From positions 62,001 through 126,000 of the forward strand of contig NZ_JAJBBR010000007.1 in the NCBI RefSeq assembly GCF_020532555.1: DNA of 64,000 bases. Reading direction: 5' to 3'. Origin of the DNA: Microvirga lenta. Lineage in GTDB: Bacteria; Pseudomonadota; Alphaproteobacteria; Rhizobiales; Beijerinckiaceae. Positions 53,330 to 60,393 of this stretch are shown here, one piece after another. The notes under the pieces are model-generated. The model had not been told where the DNA came from. It saw only the letters and a list, made by a program, of their open reading frames with translations, and made no database searches. The number at the start of each line of letters is the position of its first letter. The stretch's first letter is position 1. The translations under genes were made by a program, and so were the position numbers.

Positions 53330-54277
53330 ATGCGTGCTTTTGCAAACCATCGTTTCCTGACCCTCGCGATCCTGGCGGCGGTGATTGCCGTTCTCCCGCT
53401 GGTCTTCCCGTCCAGCTACTATTTCCGCGTGGCCTCCCTCGTTTGGGTATCGGCACTCGCGGCCATCGGCCTCAACATTCTGATGGGGCAGGCGGGTCAG
53501 GTGAGTCTCGGCCATGCGGCCTTCTTCGGCATCGGGGCCTATGCGGTCGGCATCGGGCCGGCGCATCTGGGCATTCCATCATGGGCTGCCCTTCTCCTCG
53601 GCGCGGCGCTCTCCGCCGTTCTCGCCTATCTGGTCGGGCGGCCGATCCTGCGCTTGAAGGGGCATTATCTTGCCATCGCCACGCTCGGCCTCGGCGTGCT
53701 CGTGGCGCTCGTCATCTCGACGGAGAGCGGCTGGACCGGCGGCCCCGACGGTATGCCGGTTGCGAGACTGACCCTGTTCGGCTGGCGCGTGAGCGGATCC
53801 GACACCTGGTACTGGGTGACGGGCGGCCTCCTGCTCGTCGGAACCTGGATCGCGCTGAATCTCGACGAGACTCCGACGGGAAGGGCCTTCCGCGCCCTGC
53901 ACGACAGCGAGGTCGCGGCGCAGGTGGTCGGGGTCGATATCGCCCGCTTCAAGTTGCAGGCCTTCGTCATCGCGGCCGTCTATGCCTCTCTGGCCGGTTC
54001 GGCGCTCGCCTTCATGAACGGCTTCATTACCCCTGATCAGGCGGGCTTCCTGCACTCGGTGGAACTCGTCACCATCGTGGTGCTCGGCGGGCTCGGCTCC
54101 GTGGTCGGCAGCATCGTCGGAGCGGCTGTCCTGGTGACGCTCCCTCAGGCCCTGACCGTGTTCCATGAATACGAGCATCTCCTGCTCGGTCTCATCATCA
54201 TCGTGTCGATGATCTTCATGCGCAACGGCATCGTGCCGAGCCTCTCGGCCCTGTTTTTCCAGAGGGCGCGCTCATGA
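53330..54277 (+). CDS. Branched-chain-type ABC transporter permease (LivM-like)
   Basis: 315 residues, about nine membrane helices. LivM signatures: ALAAIGLNILMGQAGQVSLGHAAFFGIGAYAVG and VTIVVLGGLGSVVGSIVGAAVLVTLPQAL. Overlaps the next gene by four bases. Confidence 0.9.
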   Translation: MRAFANHRFLTLAILAAVIAVLPLVFPSSYYFRVASLVWVSALAAIGLNILMGQAGQVSLGHAAFFGIGAYAVGIGPAHLGIPSWAALLLGAALSAVLAYLVGRPILRLKGHYLAIATLGLGVLVALVISTESGWTGGPDGMPVARLTLFGWRVSGSDTWYWVTGGLLLVGTWIALNLDETPTGRAFRALHDSEVAAQVVGVDIARFKLQAFVIAAVYASLAGSALAFMNGFITPDQAGFLHSVELVTIVVLGGLGSVVGSIVGAAVLVTLPQALTVFHEYEHLLLGLIIIVSMIFMRNGIVPSLSALFFQRARS

Positions 54278-55056
54278 CAATCCTGACGGCAACGGATGTC
54301 GGCATCTCGTTCGGCGGCGTGAAGGCGGTCGACGGGGTCAGCTTCTCGGTCAGCCCCGGCCAGATCCTCTCGATCATCGGGCCGAACGGCGCGGGGAAAA
54401 CCACGCTCTTCAACGTCGTTTCGGGCGTCTACGCCGCCGGTCGCGGCAAGATCCATCTGTCCGGCGAGGACGTGACCGGTCTGCCTCCTCACGAGCTCGC
54501 GGCGCGCGGCCTCTCCCGCACCTTCCAGAATCTCCAGATCTTCCAGCGGATGACGGCCTGTGAGAATGTGATGGTCGGCCGTCACCTTCGCGAGAAGTGC
54601 AGTCTGCTGCCGGCTCTGTTCAGGACCCCTGCGGTGACGCGCCAGAACCGGGAAACCAGAGCCGCGGCGCTCGATCTCCTGGCCTATGTAGGCCTGAAGG
54701 ATTCCGCCGATGTGCTTGCGGGCTCGCTCCCCTATGGCGCCTGCAAGCGCCTGGAGATCGCCCGCGCCCTTGCCGCCGAGCCGAAGGTGCTCCTGCTCGA
54801 CGAGCCGGCGGCGGGATGCAACGCCGTCGAAACCGAGGAGATCGACCATCTCATCCGTCAGGTTGCGGATCGCGGCGTCGCGGTCGTTCTCGTCGAGCAC
54901 GACATGAAGCTCGTCATGAAGATCTCGGACCGGATCCTCGTTCTCGAGCGCGGTCGCCCGTTGGCCGAGGGCACCCCGCGGGAGGTGCGGGACAATCCGA
55001 AGGTCCTGGAGGCTTATCTCGGACATCACGGAGCACGGGAGGCTGCCCGTGCTTGA
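54274..55056 (+). CDS. Branched-chain-type ABC transporter ATPase (LivG-like)
   Basis: 260 residues. Walker A GPNGAGKTT, LivG-type Q loop ARGLSRTFQNLQIFQRMT, Walker B LLLDEPAAG and H-loop VLVEHDMKLV. The ABC signature reads GSLPYGACKRLEIARAL, so the usual LSGGQ-type SYG is PYG here. First of two ATPases; overlaps the preceding permease and the next gene. Confidence 0.9.
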   Translation: MTILTATDVGISFGGVKAVDGVSFSVSPGQILSIIGPNGAGKTTLFNVVSGVYAAGRGKIHLSGEDVTGLPPHELAARGLSRTFQNLQIFQRMTACENVMVGRHLREKCSLLPALFRTPAVTRQNRETRAAALDLLAYVGLKDSADVLAGSLPYGACKRLEIARALAAEPKVLLLDEPAAGCNAVETEEIDHLIRQVADRGVAVVLVEHDMKLVMKISDRILVLERGRPLAEGTPREVRDNPKVLEAYLGHHGAREAARA

Positions 55057-55753
55057 GGTCAAGGGATTGCGAAGCGCCTATGGGCGGATCGAGGTGCTCA
55101 AGAGCGTCGATCTGGAGGTTCGCGCCGGTGAGGTCGTGGCCCTGGTCGGCTCCAACGGCGCAGGGAAGACGACGCTGCTGCGGTCCCTTTCGGGGGTCCA
55201 GCCGATTACCGGCGGCGAGATCCGCTTCAACGGCGAGCGCATCGACCGCTTGTCTCCGCACCAGAGGGTGGAGCGCGGCATCACCCAATCTCCCGAGGGG
55301 CGGCAGGTGTTCGGACCGCTCACGGTCGAAGACAACCTGCGGCTCGGCGCCTATCGACGCCGCGATAAGGAGATCGATCAGGATCGGGACCGCATCTATG
55401 CCATGTTCCCCATCCTGGCCGAGAAAAGGCACCTGCTCGCCGGAGGATTGTCCGGCGGCCAGCAGCAGATGCTGGCGATCGGCCGCGCCCTTATGGGGCG
55501 CCCGAAGCTTCTGCTTCTCGATGAGCCCTCGCTCGGGCTGTCGCCGCTACTGGTCGACCAGATCCTGGACGCCATCGTGTCGCTGAGGCGCGACGGCATC
55601 ACGGTGCTGCTCGTCGAGCAGAATGCGAGCGCCGCTCTCGGCATCGCCGACCGCGGCTACGTGCTGGAGACCGGAAAGGTCGCGCACAGCGGTGCAGGTT
55701 CGGCGCTCCTGGCCGATCCTCAGGTCAAGGCCGCCTATCTCGGCATCGAATAG
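55049..55753 (+). CDS. Branched-chain-type ABC transporter ATPase (LivF-like)
   Basis: 234 residues. Walker A GSNGAGKTT, LivF-type VERGITQSPEGRQVFGPLTVEDNL, signature LSGGQQQMLAIGRALMG, Walker B LLLDEPSLGLSP, H-loop VLLVEQN. The start is GTG at 55049, overlapping the previous gene by eight bases. Completes a five-gene transporter set. Confidence 0.9.
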   Translation: MLEVKGLRSAYGRIEVLKSVDLEVRAGEVVALVGSNGAGKTTLLRSLSGVQPITGGEIRFNGERIDRLSPHQRVERGITQSPEGRQVFGPLTVEDNLRLGAYRRRDKEIDQDRDRIYAMFPILAEKRHLLAGGLSGGQQQMLAIGRALMGRPKLLLLDEPSLGLSPLLVDQILDAIVSLRRDGITVLLVEQNASAALGIADRGYVLETGKVAHSGAGSALLADPQVKAAYLGIE

Positions 55754-55795
55754 CCGAGATCCGGCTCCAGCACGATAGAGCGCGTAGGGCGCTGT

Positions 55796-56014
55796 TCAGC
55801 CGGACACCGCCTCCGGCTGCGCCATGCTCTGCTTGGCCAGGGCGATTGCCTCCTGGAGGACGGCCTGATCGCCGATATGGTTGGCGAGGATCAGCACCAG
55901 ATGGCTGTTGAGGGCTGCGCTCTCTTCGTCCGACAACCCGCGATGCGCTTCGATGAGAGCCCGGTAGGCCCGGTCCGGGTCGGGGAAGCGGCTCTCGGTC
56001 AGAAGTGCGGTCAT
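55796..56014 (-). CDS. DUF2783 small protein
   Basis: 72 residues: ESRFPDPDRAYRALIEAHRGLSDEESAALNSHLVLILANHIGDQAVLQEAIALAK. This all-helical DUF2783 type typically sits next to FAD monooxygenases for aromatic compounds. The ATG overlaps the monooxygenase stop by four bases (ATGA), so the two are translated together. Function unknown, perhaps an accessory subunit. Confidence 0.72.
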   Translation of the reverse strand: MTALLTESRFPDPDRAYRALIEAHRGLSDEESAALNSHLVLILANHIGDQAVLQEAIALAKQSMAQPEAVSG

Positions 56015-57615
56015 GCGTGTCCTTCCTCTCGACCATGCAGGCGGCGCGAAGCGCTCTCGATTGCCGAGGCATGCGGGTGCCGCCAGCGTGCGGCCAGGTG
56101 CTGATCCGGCCGAACGAGATAGGTGCTGCCGGGGCGTGAATCGAAGCGCTGTGCGAAGAGGCCATTCTCGTCGATGAGGTCCTCTCCGACGACGAGGGTG
56201 CGAGGGCCCGGCGGCGGCGGAGCGCCGTTCGGCACATGAAGCACGGTTTCTCGGTCGCCGAGCGCCTCCAGCAGCCACACCTGCCTGCCGTGGCGATCCC
56301 GCATGGGCGCATCGGGAAGGGGGGCTCCGAGACGAGCCGATCCGGCCCAGACGTCCTGGTCTGGGGTCGAGAGCGGAGACTCGTAGGTCGATGGCATTGA
56401 TAGCCTGCCGGAGTTCACCATCCTTTTCGCAAAGGGCGTGTGGCGCGCCAGTGCAAGTGCCGCATTGCGGAAGCGCAACTCCTGAGCGGAGCGGGGCGCG
56501 ATGAAGTCGGTCGAGCGGGTCGAGTGGCCGATATTCTCGTCGGCGGCGGCGGAGCGTTCGAGATCGTAGGTGTCGATCAGCCGCTCCGGAGCCTCGCCCT
56601 TGAGGACGAGCGCGAGTTTCCAGGCGAGGTTCTCCGCATCCTGAATGCCGGAATTCGCGCCCCGTGCGCCGAAGGGCGATACCTGGTGGGCAGAATCCCC
56701 GGCAAAGACGACGCGCCCGTGCACGAAGCGTTCGAGGCGGCGGCACTGGAACGTGTAGACCGAAACCCATTCCAGCGAGAAATCGTCATGTCCCAGCATC
56801 TGCCGCAGCCGCGGCAGGACGCGCTCCGGGCTCTGCTCGGCTTTGGCATCCGCATCGGGACCGAGCTGGAGATCGATGCGCCACACGTCGTCCGGCTGCT
56901 TGTGGAGGAGGGCCGAGCGGCCCTCGTGAAAGGGCGGATCGAACCAGAACCATCGCTCGGTCGGGAAATCGCCCTGCATCTTCACGTCGGCGATGAGGAA
57001 ACGGTCCTCGAACACCTCGCCCTGGAATGCGAGGCCGAGTATTCCGCGCAGACCCGAGCGCGCCCCGTCGGCCGCCACCACCCAGTCCGCGTCGAGATCG
57101 TACGGTCCTTCGGGTGTTTCGATGGAGAGCGTCACCCCGTCGTTACGGCGCGTGAGGCCGCTGACCTTGTTGCGCCAGCGCAGTTCGAGGTTCGGCAGCT
57201 CAGCGGCTCGCTCCACCAGCGCGTGCTCGAGATAATACTGCTGGAGATTGATGAAGGCGGGCATCTTGTGCCCGTCCTCGGGCAGCAGATCGAAGGCGTA
57301 GAGCAGGTCATGGCGCTGGAACACCTTGCCGACCTTCCACGTCACTCCCTTGGCGAGGCAGGCCTGCGCGACCCCGAGGCGGTCGAGAATTTCCAGGGTT
57401 CGCTTGGCATAGCAGATGCCGCGCGAGCCTTCGCCGATCCGGTCCGCATCGTCGAGCAGCGCCACGGGCACGCCGCGCTGCGCCAAATCGATGGCGGTGC
57501 ACAGACCGACGGGCCCGGCCCCGACCACGACGACAGGGTGATGGGCCGGGGAGGGGCGGTCCTGGTCCGGACAGCGGCGATAGCCGAATTGATAGAGGGC
57601 TTTGCGGGTATTCAT
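56011..57615 (-). CDS. FAD-dependent aromatic monooxygenase (MhpA/PheA-type)
   Basis: 534 residues. FAD-binding GXGXXG (VVVGAGPVGLCTAIDLAQRG, about 29-48), the DG motif VVAADGARSGLRGILG and the second FAD motif RVVFAGDSAHQVSPFGARGANSGIQDAENLAWKL. Class A flavin hydroxylase that adds a hydroxyl to a phenolic ring with NAD(P)H and O2, similar to 3-(3-hydroxyphenyl)propionate hydroxylase; substrate unknown. GGGAGA precedes the ATG. 33 bp after the MBL gene. Confidence 0.82.
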   Translation of the reverse strand: MNTRKALYQFGYRRCPDQDRPSPAHHPVVVVGAGPVGLCTAIDLAQRGVPVALLDDADRIGEGSRGICYAKRTLEILDRLGVAQACLAKGVTWKVGKVFQRHDLLYAFDLLPEDGHKMPAFINLQQYYLEHALVERAAELPNLELRWRNKVSGLTRRNDGVTLSIETPEGPYDLDADWVVAADGARSGLRGILGLAFQGEVFEDRFLIADVKMQGDFPTERWFWFDPPFHEGRSALLHKQPDDVWRIDLQLGPDADAKAEQSPERVLPRLRQMLGHDDFSLEWVSVYTFQCRRLERFVHGRVVFAGDSAHQVSPFGARGANSGIQDAENLAWKLALVLKGEAPERLIDTYDLERSAAADENIGHSTRSTDFIAPRSAQELRFRNAALALARHTPFAKRMVNSGRLSMPSTYESPLSTPDQDVWAGSARLGAPLPDAPMRDRHGRQVWLLEALGDRETVLHVPNGAPPPPGPRTLVVGEDLIDENGLFAQRFDSRPGSTYLVRPDQHLAARWRHPHASAIESASRRLHGREEGHA

Positions 57616-57648
57616 GGCGTCTCCCTTCCCCTCGCGCTCGATGGCCGC

Positions 57649-58605
57649 CTATCCCTGGAGCGATGCCCACATTTCGCGATCCCGCTCCGCCGTCCAGATC
57701 ACCGGATGGTCGATGCCGGACGCTTCGTCGAAGGCGCGGGAGACGTTGAAGGGAAGGCAGTGTTCGTAGATGGCGAAATCGCCGAATTTCGGGTCCATGA
57801 CCTCGCGCGTCGCCGCGAATGTCTGCTTCAGGTTGCGCCCGCGCGCCACGGACAGTTCGGCTGCTCCGTAAAGCGTCGTCACGAAGTCGCGTGTCATCGC
57901 CAGGGCTTCGCGCACCATCTGCTCCCCCTGGAGAGCGTCCCCTCGTCCGGGCACGATGGCCTTGGGCTGGAAGTCGCGAATTTCCTCCAGGGTGCCGGGC
58001 CATTCCCGCAGGTGGGCATCACCGCAATAGCAGGCGGAGTGGTATTCCACGAGATCTCCCGAGAACATCACCTCCGCATCGGGAACCCAGGCGACGATGT
58101 CGCCCGCCGTGTGGCCGGCCCCGAGGTGGAAGAGTTTGACCTCGCGCTTGCCGAGAAAGACGGACATGCCGCTCTCGAAGGTCATGGTCGGCCAGGTCAG
58201 CCCTTCGGGAATCGTGTCCTCGCCGCGAAACAGGCGCGGGAAACGGCAGATCTCGGAGGCCTTGTCCTGCTCGCCCCGCTCCACGATGAGGTCGTAGGTC
58301 GCGTTCGAGGCGATGATTCCCTGCGCATTGTAGGCGGAGGCGCCCAGCACGCGCACGGCGTGATAGTGGGAGAGCACCACGTACTTGATCGGCTTGTCGG
58401 TCACCTTGCGCACGCGTGCGATCACGTCCTCCGCCATCGCCGGGGTCGCCTGCGCGTCGATCACCATGCAACCGTCATCGCCGACGATGATGCCGGAATT
58501 CGGGTCTCCCTCCGCCGTGTAGGCGTAGAGATCCGGACCTATCTCGGTAAAGGAGACGGTCTTGTCGGCAGTGTCGGCGGTGGAGGCGAAGGCCTTCTCA
58601 GCCAT
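57649..58605 (-). CDS. Metallo-beta-lactamase-fold hydrolase with altered metal motif
   Basis: 318 residues. MBL fold: GIIVGDDGCMVIDAQATP, then VVLSHYHAVRVLGASAY where the HxHxDH motif is reduced to HYHAVR, a His in HLGAGHTAGD, and FSGDLVEYHSACYCGD. Loss of the DH pair suggests one metal site or a changed mechanism; it may be a quinoprotein-relay-like subfamily. No signal peptide. First gene of the operon with the FAD monooxygenase and DUF2783. Confidence 0.78.
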   Translation of the reverse strand: MAEKAFASTADTADKTVSFTEIGPDLYAYTAEGDPNSGIIVGDDGCMVIDAQATPAMAEDVIARVRKVTDKPIKYVVLSHYHAVRVLGASAYNAQGIIASNATYDLIVERGEQDKASEICRFPRLFRGEDTIPEGLTWPTMTFESGMSVFLGKREVKLFHLGAGHTAGDIVAWVPDAEVMFSGDLVEYHSACYCGDAHLREWPGTLEEIRDFQPKAIVPGRGDALQGEQMVREALAMTRDFVTTLYGAAELSVARGRNLKQTFAATREVMDPKFGDFAIYEHCLPFNVSRAFDEASGIDHPVIWTAERDREMWASLQG

Positions 58606-58746
58606 GGCATTTCTCCGTGGTGCGACGGGTGGCTGTCGTCTCCTCTCCGGTGCCGGAAGGCGGCGCCGGAGCCGACAGGTTCAGGGCGAGCGGGTCTGCG
58701 AACATGACAGGTCGTCCGCAAGTCGGCCTTGCGTAACGTTCTCTGA

Positions 58747-58775
58747 ATATTGGTTGCATTAGCAACGGTTGTCAA
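58747..58775 (-). promoter_or_regulatory. Sigma-70 promoter of the MBL/monooxygenase operon
   Basis: On the minus strand a perfect TTGACA (58775-58770), 17 bases, CAATAT (58752-58747). About 140 bp before the MBL start. Confidence 0.5.
58753..58766. promoter_or_regulatory. Operator-like palindrome inside the promoter spacer
   Basis: GTTGC-ATTA-GCAAC is a perfect dyad lying wholly between the -35 and -10 elements of the minus-strand promoter. A bound regulator would block RNA polymerase. No obvious cognate regulator gene adjoins. Confidence 0.45.
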
Positions 58776-59015
58776 CGACCGCAAACAGCCTCGTCTCTCA
58801 GCTGTAGCGGCGGTCTCGGTCAATATTCGTCCGTCGCCGCAGGAACGATGGCAGTCGCGAAGAGTTACGGCTCGAGTGCGAGGCCGAGACGCCGCCCGGC
58901 GCCCTCCATTTCATCCTTGAGGCTCTCGCCGTGTGATCGAGCCGAACGGAAGGTCGATCACGAGTTCGAAATCCGGTCGATTTTCAGTCGGCAATCATTC
59001 CGAGAGGATAGAATC

Positions 59016-60047
59016 ATGGACCCGAAGAATCCCACTGCGCCCCCGACACGCCGCCACATCGTGAACGGGTTGGGGACAGGACTGGTTGCTGCGCCTGCGC
59101 TGTTGGGCGTGGCGCAGGCACAGCAGGGGAATCCGCAGGGCTCCTCGGGTCAGGCCACAAGCCCGCCGCTGCTCCAGAACCCCACCGACAAGTATCCCAA
59201 GCCGCCTTTCCCGCCCCAGCAGCAGGACTGGCCCGGCCTGACCTCGAGAATGGAGCCGAGGCCCGATCACGGCGAGACGAGCTATCGTGGATCCGGCCGG
59301 CTCACCGGTCGCAGGGCGCTGGTGACGGGCGGGGATTCCGGCATCGGCAGGGCCGCGGTCATCGCCTTCGCCCGCGAGGGGGCCGACGTCGCAATCAACT
59401 ATCTCCCGGAGGAGGAGCCGGATGCCCGGGAGGTGATCGCACTGATCGAGGCGGAGGGCCGCAAGGCCGTTGCCATTCCCGGCGACATCACTGACGAGGA
59501 GTTCTGTCGGCGTCTCGTCTCCGATGCCGTGCAGCAACTCGGCGGCCTCGACATCCTCGTCAACAACGCCGCGCGGCAGACCGCGCAGCCCTCGATCGAG
59601 GACATCACGACCGAGCAGTTCGACGCGACGATGAAGACGAACCTCTACGCGATGTTCTGGATCACGAAGGCCGCGCTGCCGCACCTGCCCCCGGGTGCGA
59701 CCATCATCAACACGGCATCGGTGGTGGCTTACAACCCACCGGAGTCGATTCTCGACTATTCCTGCACGAAGGCCGGAATCGTGGCCTTCACCAAGTCGCT
59801 GGCAAAGCAGCTCGCGAGTCGCGGGATCCGGGTGAATGCGGTCGCGCCCGGCCCATACTGGACGCCCCTGCAGCCGAGCGGCGGACAACTGCCCGATGCG
59901 CTCCCTACCTTCGGCGCCGATTCCCCTCTCGGACGTCCAGGGCAGCCTGCCGAGATCGCCTCCACCTACGTTCTCCTGGCGGCGCCGGACTCGAGCTACA
60001 CCACGGGCAGCGTCCTCGGCAGCACAGGCGGCAATGTCGGGCCGTGA
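59016..60047 (+). CDS. Short-chain dehydrogenase with probable Tat signal
   Basis: 343 residues. A Tat-like N-terminus (TRRHIVNGLGTGLVAAPALLGVAQA, about 11-35) is followed by a Gln/Pro-rich linker (about 36-85) and an SDR domain: ALVTGGDSGIGRAAVIAFARE cofactor loop, VNNAARQ, and catalytic Ser/Tyr/Lys in TASVVAYNPPESILDYSCTKAG. The pattern matches the YghA/general-stress type SDRs. Export of a folded NAD(P)-enzyme would be unusual. The ATG at 59016 has GAGAGG upstream; the frame to 58848 is not supported. Confidence 0.78.
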   Translation: MDPKNPTAPPTRRHIVNGLGTGLVAAPALLGVAQAQQGNPQGSSGQATSPPLLQNPTDKYPKPPFPPQQQDWPGLTSRMEPRPDHGETSYRGSGRLTGRRALVTGGDSGIGRAAVIAFAREGADVAINYLPEEEPDAREVIALIEAEGRKAVAIPGDITDEEFCRRLVSDAVQQLGGLDILVNNAARQTAQPSIEDITTEQFDATMKTNLYAMFWITKAALPHLPPGATIINTASVVAYNPPESILDYSCTKAGIVAFTKSLAKQLASRGIRVNAVAPGPYWTPLQPSGGQLPDALPTFGADSPLGRPGQPAEIASTYVLLAAPDSSYTTGSVLGSTGGNVGP

Positions 60048-60393
60048 GGTCCCGCAGCCGATAGGCCCGCTCCGACAGGGGCCTTCCAAGCGGCGGCCTA
60101 GTGCCGCCGCTTGATTGCCGCGCCGGGCGTCTGTCCGGCAACCGGTGACGACGCACGGGCGGATGGACGAGCCGTCATGCCTTCCCCGTGGGCGCTCCTC
60201 GCCATCCCGTTACCTCCGCCTCGGCCGAAGAAGAATTCAAGGCTGCCTTGCGGCCTGCCTCGCCGGGTAAACCGCGCGGAGTGCGCCGACACACGCCCGG
60301 TGCCTCGATCCGGCAGCTGTCTATGGACGGCGCCGGACGGGGTCCGCTAAAACACACATATCTCTGCCCGAACCTCTTGGAGCGCGACCCGCC
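60048..60393. other. Intergenic region before the antiporter gene
   Basis: 346 bp. It holds the terminator-like hairpin of the SDR gene (60088-60112). I see no other feature and no convincing ORF. Confidence 0.5.
60088..60112 (+). terminator. Terminator-like hairpin after the SDR gene
   Basis: AAGCGGCGGC and GCCGCCGCTT, ten perfect pairs with a 5-base loop, 40 bp past the stop codon. Few T follow, so termination strength is uncertain. Confidence 0.5.
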
